Assembly (NCBI GenBank): GCA_964481485.1
Contig: CAYZVM010000104.1
Coordinates: 1-20,194, forward strand
Direction of reading: 5' to 3'
DNA: 20,194 bases
Origin: M3007 sp964481485
GTDB taxonomy: Bacteria > Bacteroidota > Bacteroidia > Chitinophagales > Saprospiraceae
Shown here: piece by piece, positions 1 through 8,623 of the stretch
Position numbering within the stretch: position 1 is the stretch's first letter
Layout of the letters: each line of letters begins with the position of its first letter
The notes under the pieces: model-generated
What the model was told of the DNA's origin: nothing
Seen by the model: the letters and a program-made list of their open reading frames with translations, nothing else
The model's database searches: none
Made by a program: the position numbers and the translations under genes

Positions 1-2264
1 CGCTGCAAATCCACCGCAACGATGCGAATCCGCACCCGGTCGCCCATTTTGAACTGGCGTTTGTAGCGGCGACCCACAGCCTTTAGATTTCCTTCCTCCA
101 CGGTGTAGGTGTCGTCCAAATACTTGAACTCGACCAGCCCTTCGGCCTTAGAATCAGGCAGTTCCACAAAAAAACCGCGCTCTATCATCCCGCTGATGAC
201 ACCCTCGAATTCCTCGCCAATGCGCGAGCGCACAAATTCTGCTTGTTTGTACTTGATACTTTCGCGCTCGGCGTCGGCGGCTTTGCGCTCTTGGTTGCTG
301 ACGTGTTTGCACTGTTCTTCCAACTTGCTCTTGTCCACGCGGTAGGTTTTTCCGTCCAGATTTCTTTCTAAAATCCGGTGCGCCAAAACGTCGGAATAGC
401 GGCGAATCGGCGAAGTGAAATGGCTGTAATGCGTGAACCCCAGCCCGTAGTGGCCTATGTTGTTGGTGCTGTAAACAGCTTTTGCCATCGTGCGAATTGC
501 CAGAGGCTCGAGCAGTTTTAGTTTGTCATTTTTGCGGGCGGCTTTCATCAGCGAATTGAATGCATGGGCAATTTGTCTCGGCGTATCCACCTTCATCGGG
601 TGCCCCAGTTCGGCAGCGAAACGAGCGAAATCAGCCACCCGCGACATATCTGGCAGGTCGTGAATCCGATAGACAAAAGGCACTTCTTGCTGCGCATCTC
701 CTTTTTTATCAATAAAGTACGCCACCTCCTTGTTTGCCAAAAGCATAAAATCCTCGATGAGCAGATGGGCATCTTTGCGCTCTTTCACGAAGGCCTCCAA
801 CGGTGTGCCGTCAGCCGCGAGGCGGAAACGCACCTCGTCGGTCTCGAATCCGATAGCACCGTTTTTTTCCCGCTCTTTGCGCATCTGTTTGGCGATGCGG
901 TCGAGTGTTTTTACCGCCCTTTCTAGTTCTGGGAAAATGGTCAGTTGCAACAAGGCCTCGCTCGGTTTGCCCTCCAAAATCGTTTGCGCCTCTTCATAAG
1001 CGAAACGGTGCGCCGAGTGAATCACCGTTTTGCCAAACCAGCGCGACGTGATTTTCCCTTTTTCATCAAAAACAAAAACGGCGGAAAAAGTGAGCCGGTC
1101 TTGGTGCGGTACGAGCGAACAAAGGTTGTTCGACAATTTTTCCGGCAACATCGGGTTCACGCGGTCAACGAGATAGACCGAGGTGCTGCGCTGATATGCC
1201 TCTTTATCCAATTGAGAATCGGGCTTCAAATAGTGGGTTACGTCAGCAATATGCACTCCGATTTCCAAATAGCCGTTTTCTAACTCTCTGTAACTCAGCG
1301 CGTCATCAAAATCTTTTGCGTCCTCTGGGTCAATCGTGAACGTCAGGATATGTCGGAAATCACGGCGGCGAGCAATTTCCTGCTCCGAAATAGTATCGGG
1401 AATTCGCGCTGCCTCGGCCTCGGCTTCTTCGGAGTGCGTGAGTTCAAAACCCTGGTTGATGAGGATTTTTTTCATCTCGAAATCATTGCCGCCTGCTTCG
1501 CCCAAGGTCTGGCTCACTTTTCCGATGGGGACACGGCCTTTGCCTTCTTGCCAATCGGTGACGCGCACTACCACCTTGTCGCCGTCGCGGGCATCGCCGC
1601 AAGCTTCGAGCGGCACATAGATATCTACCGGCATATTCGGATTGTCGGGCAAAAAGAGAGCGTATTTGCGACTTTTTCGGAGGGTGCCGATGAAAAATTC
1701 GTTGGCGCGTTTGAGCACTGCCACTATTTCGCCTTCGGGTTTGCGGATGGGCTGGCCGCCTTTCCGGCGAGGCGGGGTGGGGAACATCAGTACGCGCACG
1801 GTGTCGCCGTTCAGCGCGCCGTTCATGTATTTTGGCGGTACATATACATCAGTGTCAAGCAGTTCGCTCACGATATAGGCCGACCCGGTGCGGGTCATGT
1901 CCACACGACCTTCGATGAATTTCCGGCTATTCGTTCTTAGTTGTTGGTTGTTGGTCGTTGGCTCCCGCTTTACATTTTGCTGTTTTTCGGTTTTTCGGTT
2001 TTGCGGTTTTGCACCTTCATCCGCTGTTAGTCGTTCGAGCGCAATGCCAAATTTATTTTCTGAAAATTCGGCGACCGAGCCTACTTGCACCAATTGGCGC
2101 AAGGCGTGTTCGACGGAGTCTTTGTTGTTATCTACGCGGAGCTGCTCGATGATTTGGCGGGCCGTAAATTGCTTTTTGGAGCGGGCGAGCAGGAACTTGA
2201 GGATTTCGATTTGCAGTTGTTGGGCAGACAGCTTTTTGTCGCCGCTTTTTTTCTTTTTGGTCAT
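1..2264 (-). CDS. rnr: Ribonuclease R (3' end beyond window)
   Basis: This is a processive 3'-5' exoribonuclease of the RNB (RNase II) family that degrades structured RNA in the cytoplasm. The start is the ATG at 2264 (MTKKKKSGDKKLSAQQ); the frame stays open to the left edge, giving 754 visible residues, so only the C-terminal end is missing. In order: a winged-helix-like N-terminus (about 1-75), a low-complexity linker (about 83-112), cold-shock-type OB domains (about 113-270), the RNB catalytic domain (about 300-640) and the beginning of an S1 domain (about 670 on). The RNB signature DPEDAKDFDDALS starts at Asp312; Asp312, Asp318, Asp320 and Asp321 match the four metal-binding aspartates of the family. 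The linker carries an odd 8-bp tandem repeat and a TTNNQQ segment, reported separately. It is divergent from the adhesin gene. RNase R is preferred over RNase II because of the N-terminal helix-turn-helix and basic start. Confidence 0.95.
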   Translation of the reverse strand, partial: MTKKKKSGDKKLSAQQLQIEILKFLLARSKKQFTARQIIEQLRVDNNKDSVEHALRQLVQVGSVAEFSENKFGIALERLTADEGAKPQNRKTEKQQNVKREPTTNNQQLRTNSRKFIEGRVDMTRTGSAYIVSELLDTDVYVPPKYMNGALNGDTVRVLMFPTPPRRKGGQPIRKPEGEIVAVLKRANEFFIGTLRKSRKYALFLPDNPNMPVDIYVPLEACGDARDGDKVVVRVTDWQEGKGRVPIGKVSQTLGEAGGNDFEMKKILINQGFELTHSEEAEAEAARIPDTISEQEIARRRDFRHILTFTIDPEDAKDFDDALSYRELENGYLEIGVHIADVTHYLKPDSQLDKEAYQRSTSVYLVDRVNPMLPEKLSNNLCSLVPHQDRLTFSAVFVFDEKGKITSRWFGKTVIHSAHRFAYEEAQTILEGKPSEALLQLTIFPELERAVKTLDRIAKQMRKEREKNGAIGFETDEVRFRLAADGTPLEAFVKERKDAHLLIEDFMLLANKEVAYFIDKKGDAQQEVPFVYRIHDLPDMSRVADFARFAAELGHPMKVDTPRQIAHAFNSLMKAARKNDKLKLLEPLAIRTMAKAVYSTNNIGHYGLGFTHYSHFTSPIRRYSDVLAHRILERNLDGKTYRVDKSKLEEQCKHVSNQERKAADAERESIKYKQAEFVRSRIGEEFEGVISGMIERGFFVELPDSKAEGLVEFKYLDDTYTVEEGNLKAVGRRYKRQFKMGDRVRIRIVAVDLQ
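1936..1965 (-). repeat. Short in-frame repeat encoding TTNNQQ in rnr
   Basis: In the linker between the N-terminal helical domain and the first OB domain of RNase R, the coding strand reads ACGACCAACAACCAACAAC, giving TTNNQQ near residues 100-107. A close relative of this sequence occurs in gcvP at 12929-12961 in the same reading frame. It may be a dispersed mini-repeat or convergent low complexity. Confidence 0.5.
1983..2014. repeat. Four imperfect 8-bp tandem units in the rnr linker
   Basis: On the plus strand the units are TTTTTCGG, TTTTTCGG, TTTTGCGG and TTTTGCAC. The first two are identical. The tract encodes a Lys/Gln/Asn/Arg-rich part of the RNase R linker. The unit length is not a multiple of three, so gain or loss of one unit would shift the rnr frame. 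Confidence 0.7.
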
Positions 2265-2595
2265 GCTTGATTTGCCGTAAAACTTATTTTTTAACACAAA
2301 AGAACACAATGTTTCACGGAGTAATTGATTGAAAATGAAAATTTTGATGTAAAAAAAGATGAATCTGTGTTTTGATTTCGCAGGTTAAAACAGGTCGGCT
2401 GCACAAAAAGTTGCTGACAGCACATCTTGGGTTTTGCTGGCAGGCTTGTTTACTTTTTGCTGATGTTGGGCATATTATTCTAAAAATTAGCATCCAAATA
2501 AAATCGGCAACCAATCACTGATTAAGTTTTTTCCTTACACTTGCTCTCGAATTGACCGCCGCGAAAACCAGTTTGTTTGCAAACAACCTTTTTAG
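2265..2595. promoter_or_regulatory. Divergent intergenic region between rnr and the adhesin gene
   Basis: These 331 bases must hold promoters for both rnr (minus) and the adhesin operon (plus). The tract is AT-rich. A near match to the Bacteroidota -7 element TAnnTTTG is TAAGTTTT at 2523-2530 (plus), but no convincing -33 TTG sits at the usual distance. A weak imperfect stem pairs 2414-2422 with 2435-2443. A 66-codon minus-strand frame (2314-2514) has no recognisable features and is not called as a gene. No RNA gene or riboswitch was recognised. Confidence 0.4.
2573..2586. promoter_or_regulatory. 14-bp perfect palindrome upstream of the adhesin start
   Basis: TTGTTTGCAAACAA is a perfect inverted repeat with no spacer, ending nine bases before the ATG at 2596. 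Zero-loop palindromes of this kind can be operator half-sites for dimeric regulators. The position over the translation start region would fit repression, but AT-rich sequence also yields such palindromes by chance. Confidence 0.3.
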
Positions 2596-5500
2596 ATGCC
2601 TATGAAACAATCGCTTCTCCTCGCCGCGCCCCTTTTTGCCTGTCTTTTTTTAACAACAAAAAACAGCCTGAGTGCCCAAAACTGCGACAATCCCAACTCT
2701 ACATTCGAGTTTGTGGGTAATGTCACCACCTATTTTTGCGAAGGCCCCGATGGGGTAGTTACTGTGGATGTCACGGTGGATGAAAACAACGACCCTGCCT
2801 GCATTGACTACATGGTGCTTGACTGGGACGATGGTACGTCCATTACTTTGGGGCCTGCCGATTTTGGCAACTACACCCATTTTTACGATTTCCCGGATTC
2901 CATTGCTTGCGAACTGACTCCTATCCAGCTGAACCCGCTGGTGACGCTCACGCTTGTTTTCAAAAACGGCAAAATCAACATTCGTTCGCAGTCGCTGTCC
3001 ATCACGCTGCTGCCGCGCGGAAACATTGCCCCGATGCCGCCTTTTTGTGTCAGCGAGCCAGTGGAGTTCAACATCACCGATTCCTGTTATGTGAAATCTG
3101 CGCTGTGGGATTTTGGTGGTGGCCAGACTTCGACTTTGTTCAATCCTTCGTTTACTTGGAATACACCCGGCACCAAACTGGTAAAACTCTGTGTGTCCAA
3201 CGACTGCGGCGAATCTTGCACCCAAACATTTATCAATATCCGCGAAAAACCCATCGTCAATGCCATCGATTATAACATTGTTCCGCTATCAGGCTGTTTC
3301 CCGGCGGACGTGACGTTTGACCCTTCTGTGATTGGAGTGGACGACTATGATTGGGCGGTCGTATCGCCCAGTCCATGTGCGGGGTGTTTCAACTTCCTGC
3401 CTCCCTCAGGTGTGGATTCTGTCAAACCGGTCATTCGATTTTTGAAAGAAGGCGTTTACGATGTCCAACTTATTGGCAAAAATCCGTGCGGCAGAGATAC
3501 TTTTATCAGACAGATTCAAATTTTTGCCCCGCCCAACCTGAACCTCGTTGCTCCGCCAGCAGCTTGCAAAACGCTCAGTTACACGCCCAACGTGAATTAT
3601 CTGAACCTCAACCCTGGCAGCATCACCTCCTATCAATGGATGTTCCCGAAAGGCACTCCAACAGCTTCAAACCTTTCAAATCCCGCCAATATTCAGTACG
3701 TCAACAATGGCGACACGGTGTTGATTGATACCGTAAAACTCACTGTTACAGGCCCTTGTGGCACGCAGACTTATACGACTATCGTCAGGGTGTACGGCAA
3801 TACTGCGGTTCAGTTCGGGAATATCGGCCAAGTCTGTACGGGCGACGAGCCTTTCGTTATTCCTGTGACCCCGCCGCCGCCGCTCGGAACATTCGTGTTT
3901 ATTCCTCCCTTGCCGGGTGGCTCTTTCGATCCGTCCACCGGAACACTTGGCCCTGAGGGAGTGCCGCCCGGCAATTATACCGTGACTTATACGGTCAGTG
4001 TCGTGGGTGCGCCAGCGGGTTGCTCGTCGCAAGGTTCCACGTCTTTCATAGTGGTAAATTCTGTGATAGTTGCCATCACCATGCCGGACAAACTATGTGT
4101 GGACGCGCCGCCGCTCCAATTTGTTTCTGACCCAACAACTGGCGGAACTTGGGCTGGTCAAGGCATTTTCAACTCATCCACCGGCCAGTACAGCCCGGCG
4201 CAAGCAGGAGTTGGGTTGGACACGGTCAGTTTTTCCCTCCCGAATCCATCGGGCTGTATTTCAAAAACTTCCGACATTATCGAAATCGTCGGTATCCCGC
4301 AAGTAACACCGCCCGATACCATTTTCACTTGCCATGTCCCGCAGGGAATCAATTTGGAAACAATCGGCAATTTTATATATAGCCCCGCCGGAGGGGCAAA
4401 AACATGGAGCGGCGCCGGCGTGAACCCATCAACCGGTGTGTTCACCAGCCCCGGTGTTGGAACGTACGACCTCTCACTTACTTACGATATTGACCCCTCC
4501 TGCGACACAACGGTGAATTTCGTGGTGCAGGTAGATGCCTTCGTCACTGCCGCCGCCGGGCTGGATGACACCGTTTGTCAAAGTCAGGGAATACTCTCGC
4601 TCACCGGCTCACCCGGCGGCGGAAAATGGGCGGGGCAAAACATTGACCCTGTGACCGGGGAAATTGACCTCAGCATTATTGTTCCAAATACCTACACTTA
4701 CACCTATACCATCAGCGAAGGCACCCCCTGCGAGAGCAGCGACGTGGTGCAGATTACCGTATTCCCGGGCGATGGCGTATCGGTTTCACAAATATTGGAT
4801 TACGTCTGCGAAACTGCCACTTCTTACACATTGCCCAATGCCTCACCACCGGGGGGGATTTGGAGCGGGCCGTCCGCCACAGGAAGCACAGTCAATGTCG
4901 CCGCGCTTGCCCCCGGCACCTACACCTATTCTTACACGGTCACAGATTTGCCCGATGCCTGCAATTCGGTAGAATTTACGCTAAATGTGGCCGCGCAGCC
5001 GTCGGCGAATTTCGCCTTGATACCTGACACAACTTGCATCGGCGAGACAGTCACAGTCATGCCAGTGACAACTTCTGGTGTGCAGTATCTCGTCAATTGG
5101 GGCGACGGCAATTCGGGGCCGATATTGAACCACGAATATGGAATGGAGGGCGATTTTTTGGTGATACTTACCGTAACGACGGAACACCCGATCAGTGGTG
5201 CGACATTGTGTTCCAATAATTTAAGTGAAAATGTGCACATCGTCGCACCACCGGAATTGCTTCAATTTAGCGTGGATAAAGACACGGGTTGTGCGCCACT
5301 TTTTGTGACTTTTATGAATCAAAGTATTGCCGAAAACGGGCAGTATGTTTGGCAATTTGGCAATTTCCAAACCTTCGTCGGCCAAGAACCGCCCGACCCG
5401 ATTGAGTTTGTGCAAGGCACGGAGGACACAACCTATCTCGTCACGCTCACCGTGCTGACGGGTTGCGACAGCATGGTTTTTTCCAAAACGGTGACGGTGT

Positions 5501-7476
5501 TCCCGCAGCCTCGCGCCGACTTCGGCATCACCTACGAAGAGCCGTGCAGCGGCGGCATTTTGGAAATAAACAATACCAGCACGGGAAATCCGGCAAACAA
5601 CAAATGGACGACCAGCACTGGGCTGATGTTCAACGCGTTCAACCCGCCGTGGCTCCAATTTTTTACCGATTCTTTGCCCTTGATAGTTGATATAAAACTA
5701 TCCATCTCCAACCAATGCGGCACGGATTCCATCACAAAAAGTGTGACCGTGCATCCCACCGACGTGATTGCGCTCATCAATATTTCCGATACCACGCAGG
5801 TTTGCGTGGGCGACACGGTGATGCTCACCAGTTTTTCCACACCTGGCGCGCCGATTCGTTGGGCGACTTCCGATGGCAACACGTTTTTGCAAAACTCCAT
5901 CAAAGTCTCGTTCCCGCAAGCTGGCCTCTACAAAATCACACTTTACGCCGAAGGTTGTGGGTATGACAGCATGGATATGTACGTCCGAGTACATCCGTTG
6001 CCGGAATTGGCAGTGGAACACCCGCAAATTATTTGCCCCGGCGATACGGCTCTGTTCAAGGTGTTGACCGATGCACCCGGCAGTTTGCTTCATTTCGGCA
6101 CGGGCGATTCTTCGGACTTGAAAACAGCCCGATACTCTTACTTCCAATCGGGGATTTACCCGCTAGCAGCCGTCGCCACATCGTTGGTTGGTTGCAAAAA
6201 AACTTGGAACGGAAATATCGAAGTCGCGCCCAAGCCTGAGGCGCTCGCGCAGGTGCCAGACTCGGTCTGTGCTCGCGCGCCGGTGTTGTTCAATAGTTTG
6301 AGCACCAATGACTTGACCTGCATCTGGGATTTTGGCGACGACAATTTGGGCGACGACTGCGCCACGGTGCACACTTATTCGAACCCCGGCCTTTACACCG
6401 CCGCACTCACGGTAATTTCGCCCATTGGTTGCCGCGATACGGTGCTTGTGCCGGTATATGTTCGTATTACACCCACCGCCGTGCCGATGTTCCAATATTT
6501 AGAAAGATGCACGCCTGCGCTGGTACTTTTTAGCAGTCAATCTATCGGTGCTACCGAGTTGTTGTGGGATTTTGGCGACGGCACTACCGCCAGCGTTTCT
6601 CCTTTTACAAAAGAATACGGCACGGGCGGCATTTATCAAATCCGACTTTTTGCCACGAATGAAGGTATCTGTTCCGACACGGGCGAAGTGGCCGTTGAGT
6701 TGTGGCAAACACCCTTGTTTGATTTCGGAATAATAGAAAACTGCACCGTTGCGGCGGGTACAGACTTGAACATCAACATCCCTGTTGGGAATGTCCCCAC
6801 CGTGACCGGGCCGGGCTACCAGCAAGATGGCAATTTTCACGCGGGGTTAGCACAAGGATATTATGATGTCAATATTGTCAGCCCGCAAGGCTGTGAAAAC
6901 GACACCACCGTTTTTATCCCAAAACCGCTCGAATTGCTGCTAAAAGTTGCGGAAGATAGTTTTGACATCCGGCTCGGAGAGACGATTCAACTCGACGCGG
7001 TGGTGAACCAACTGAGCGTCCAGTTCAAATGGGAGCCGGGTCTTTGGCTCGAAAGCGACACGCTGGCCGACCCGGTGGCCGAGCCATTCAGGGACATTGC
7101 TTATTACGTCACGGCCACCGCGCTGAATGGTTGCACCAAATCCGATACGGTGTTTGTCGCTGTACAAGTCGAACGTGATTCGGGGCTGTACATCCCCGAA
7201 ATTTTTACGCCCAACGCCGACGGCATCAACGATGTTTTTTACATCCGCTCGGTGAATCCTTCTGTGGATTACCTCGAAGATTTCATGGTTCTGGACAAAC
7301 ACGGAGAAATCGTGCACAGCGTAGCAGAATGCCCCGCCGAGCAAATTGTTTATGGTTGGGACGGCACATTCAAGTCTGAAAAGGCAGAAATGGGGGTTTA
7401 TCGCTATCAATTGATAGTCGTTTACAAGGATGGGATCCGTGTGCCCAAAAGCGGATTTTTGATGTTGGCGCGATAG
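2596..7476 (+). CDS. Giant secreted PKD-repeat adhesin with T9SS type B sorting domain
   Basis: A 1626-residue cell-surface protein, probably an adhesin or gliding-type surface protein exported by the T9SS. A signal peptide covers about residues 1-27 (…TKNSLSA, then Q); ATG 2602 (MKQSLLL) is an equally plausible start. PKD-like Ig folds are marked by WDFGGG (about 170), VNWGDG (about 834), VWQFG (about 918), IWDFGDD (about 1243) and LWDFGDG (about 1322). Residues about 427-800 hold five related units of roughly 80 residues with a GG-x-W-(A/S)-G core, an NPSTG-type turn, a (T)YTVTYT-type strand and paired cysteines. The last 95 residues, beginning YIPEIFTPNADGINDVF at about 1532, match the gliding motility-associated C-terminal domain (TIGR04131-like) used for type B T9SS sorting. 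The PorP/SprF gene follows after 39 bases. The ligand cannot be told from sequence. Confidence 0.9.
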   Translation: MPMKQSLLLAAPLFACLFLTTKNSLSAQNCDNPNSTFEFVGNVTTYFCEGPDGVVTVDVTVDENNDPACIDYMVLDWDDGTSITLGPADFGNYTHFYDFPDSIACELTPIQLNPLVTLTLVFKNGKINIRSQSLSITLLPRGNIAPMPPFCVSEPVEFNITDSCYVKSALWDFGGGQTSTLFNPSFTWNTPGTKLVKLCVSNDCGESCTQTFINIREKPIVNAIDYNIVPLSGCFPADVTFDPSVIGVDDYDWAVVSPSPCAGCFNFLPPSGVDSVKPVIRFLKEGVYDVQLIGKNPCGRDTFIRQIQIFAPPNLNLVAPPAACKTLSYTPNVNYLNLNPGSITSYQWMFPKGTPTASNLSNPANIQYVNNGDTVLIDTVKLTVTGPCGTQTYTTIVRVYGNTAVQFGNIGQVCTGDEPFVIPVTPPPPLGTFVFIPPLPGGSFDPSTGTLGPEGVPPGNYTVTYTVSVVGAPAGCSSQGSTSFIVVNSVIVAITMPDKLCVDAPPLQFVSDPTTGGTWAGQGIFNSSTGQYSPAQAGVGLDTVSFSLPNPSGCISKTSDIIEIVGIPQVTPPDTIFTCHVPQGINLETIGNFIYSPAGGAKTWSGAGVNPSTGVFTSPGVGTYDLSLTYDIDPSCDTTVNFVVQVDAFVTAAAGLDDTVCQSQGILSLTGSPGGGKWAGQNIDPVTGEIDLSIIVPNTYTYTYTISEGTPCESSDVVQITVFPGDGVSVSQILDYVCETATSYTLPNASPPGGIWSGPSATGSTVNVAALAPGTYTYSYTVTDLPDACNSVEFTLNVAAQPSANFALIPDTTCIGETVTVMPVTTSGVQYLVNWGDGNSGPILNHEYGMEGDFLVILTVTTEHPISGATLCSNNLSENVHIVAPPELLQFSVDKDTGCAPLFVTFMNQSIAENGQYVWQFGNFQTFVGQEPPDPIEFVQGTEDTTYLVTLTVLTGCDSMVFSKTVTVFPQPRADFGITYEEPCSGGILEINNTSTGNPANNKWTTSTGLMFNAFNPPWLQFFTDSLPLIVDIKLSISNQCGTDSITKSVTVHPTDVIALINISDTTQVCVGDTVMLTSFSTPGAPIRWATSDGNTFLQNSIKVSFPQAGLYKITLYAEGCGYDSMDMYVRVHPLPELAVEHPQIICPGDTALFKVLTDAPGSLLHFGTGDSSDLKTARYSYFQSGIYPLAAVATSLVGCKKTWNGNIEVAPKPEALAQVPDSVCARAPVLFNSLSTNDLTCIWDFGDDNLGDDCATVHTYSNPGLYTAALTVISPIGCRDTVLVPVYVRITPTAVPMFQYLERCTPALVLFSSQSIGATELLWDFGDGTTASVSPFTKEYGTGGIYQIRLFATNEGICSDTGEVAVELWQTPLFDFGIIENCTVAAGTDLNINIPVGNVPTVTGPGYQQDGNFHAGLAQGYYDVNIVSPQGCENDTTVFIPKPLELLLKVAEDSFDIRLGETIQLDAVVNQLSVQFKWEPGLWLESDTLADPVAEPFRDIAYYVTATALNGCTKSDTVFVAVQVERDSGLYIPEIFTPNADGINDVFYIRSVNPSVDYLEDFMVLDKHGEIVHSVAECPAEQIVYGWDGTFKSEKAEMGVYRYQLIVVYKDGIRVPKSGFLMLAR

Positions 7477-7515
7477 GCTCGAAACGGTTTTTTCTTCATC
7501 AACAAACACCAAAAC

Positions 7516-8553
7516 ATGAAAAAACATCTTTCCTCATTTCTCTTTTTCTTGACCAGTTTCGCCAGTCAGGCACAAGATTTTATGCTTTCCCAATTCTACT
7601 CCTTGCCCATGTCGGTGAATGCCGCCGCCACGGGCTATATGGAATCGGGCAACCAGCGTATCTCGTTGGCTTACAGGGGCAATTGGGACGATTTGAACAC
7701 CGAAGGCATCTATCAAGGTGGTTTGGCGGCGTACGAATACCGCCATTGTTCGAAGCACAATTTTTGGGCGTTGGGCGGATTGTTGCAGGCTGAAGGGGCG
7801 CGGTTCGCCCGGTTTGAGCAGGCGCAGTTGCGGTTGTCGGGCGCGTTTCATTACAATTTGGGAGAAGGCATCTATGCCTCCGTCGGGGGTGGGGGAGGGG
7901 CGCTGCAATACGGCGCTGCCTTGGGCGACTTGCGCTACGACCGCCAATTTGTCACCAATGTGGGCTACGACCCCAACTTGGGCAGCGGTGAAACGTTTCC
8001 CAGCGACAACTTGATTCGACTCGATTTGAATGCCGGGGCGCAGGTGTACGATGCCTACCGAGGCTGGGGCGCGGGTATCGCATTCACACATCTCAACCGA
8101 CCGGAGTTCAGTTTTTTGGGAGAACAAAACTTCCTCGGCATCGGGTTGGCGGTGCATGGCACGGGCACGATTTGGATGAAAAAAGCGCAAAGAGGTCGGG
8201 AAAGGCCGGAAGGATCGGCGTTGATTATCAGAGGTTTGTACTTTCGCCAATCGGTTTCGGGCAGCAACAGCCGACAATGGCAGACATTGTTGGGCGGGTT
8301 TTACAAACTCAAAGGAAAGGGCGACGGGACGTTTTTGGCGGGCTGCATGGCGCGGTTTGCCGGGCGCACAGGTCGGGGTGCGGTCATAGAATCGCTCGTG
8401 CCATCTTTGCAAATGGGCGGCGCAGCGCGTATAGGGCTGAGTTACGATTTCAATGTGCAAAAACTGGCCGTGCCTTCTGCCGGGCGGCTGGAACTGACGT
8501 TCGGGTGGACGTTCGGAAATGAGCAGCGGTGCATCAATTGTTTTGATTTTTGA
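7516..8553 (+). CDS. PorP/SprF-family type IX secretion outer-membrane protein
   Basis: A 345-residue predicted outer-membrane beta-barrel. A signal peptide ends near SFASQA at residue 19, followed by the family-type N-terminus QDFMLSQFYSLPMSVNAAATG and then NQRISLAYRGNWDDL. The rest is alternating aromatic and polar strands with glycine-rich turns (GGGGGALQYG). PorP/SprF proteins are linked to the T9SS: in Flavobacterium johnsoniae SprF is needed for surface display of SprB, and genes of this family usually sit just downstream of type B CTD adhesins. That is exactly the arrangement here: 39 bases after a type B CTD protein, same strand, no terminator between. It is inferred to be the dedicated partner for export or anchoring of that adhesin. 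The ATG is preceded by an A-rich leader (CCAAAAC) and no Shine-Dalgarno. The best-known homologues are somewhat shorter or similar in length. Confidence 0.88.
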   Translation: MKKHLSSFLFFLTSFASQAQDFMLSQFYSLPMSVNAAATGYMESGNQRISLAYRGNWDDLNTEGIYQGGLAAYEYRHCSKHNFWALGGLLQAEGARFARFEQAQLRLSGAFHYNLGEGIYASVGGGGGALQYGAALGDLRYDRQFVTNVGYDPNLGSGETFPSDNLIRLDLNAGAQVYDAYRGWGAGIAFTHLNRPEFSFLGEQNFLGIGLAVHGTGTIWMKKAQRGRERPEGSALIIRGLYFRQSVSGSNSRQWQTLLGGFYKLKGKGDGTFLAGCMARFAGRTGRGAVIESLVPSLQMGGAARIGLSYDFNVQKLAVPSAGRLELTFGWTFGNEQRCINCFDF

Positions 8554-8623
8554 AATCTTTAACCACCGAGTGTGTAACTCTCTCTGCGTTTAGCCGTTTA
8601 CTTTCAAAATATCACTGCAAAAC

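Noticed and set aside
1350..1940. 196-codon plus-strand frame inside rnr
   Set aside because: Antisense to RNase R, whose catalytic motif is in this stretch; no independent features.
2314..2514. 66-codon minus-strand frame in the rnr-adhesin spacer
   Set aside because: No recognised family, no convincing leader, AT-rich spacer composition; left as uncalled.
7534..8460. 308-codon minus-strand frame inside the PorP/SprF gene
   Set aside because: Shadow frame with no signal, domain or hydrophobic pattern; the plus strand has clear family features.
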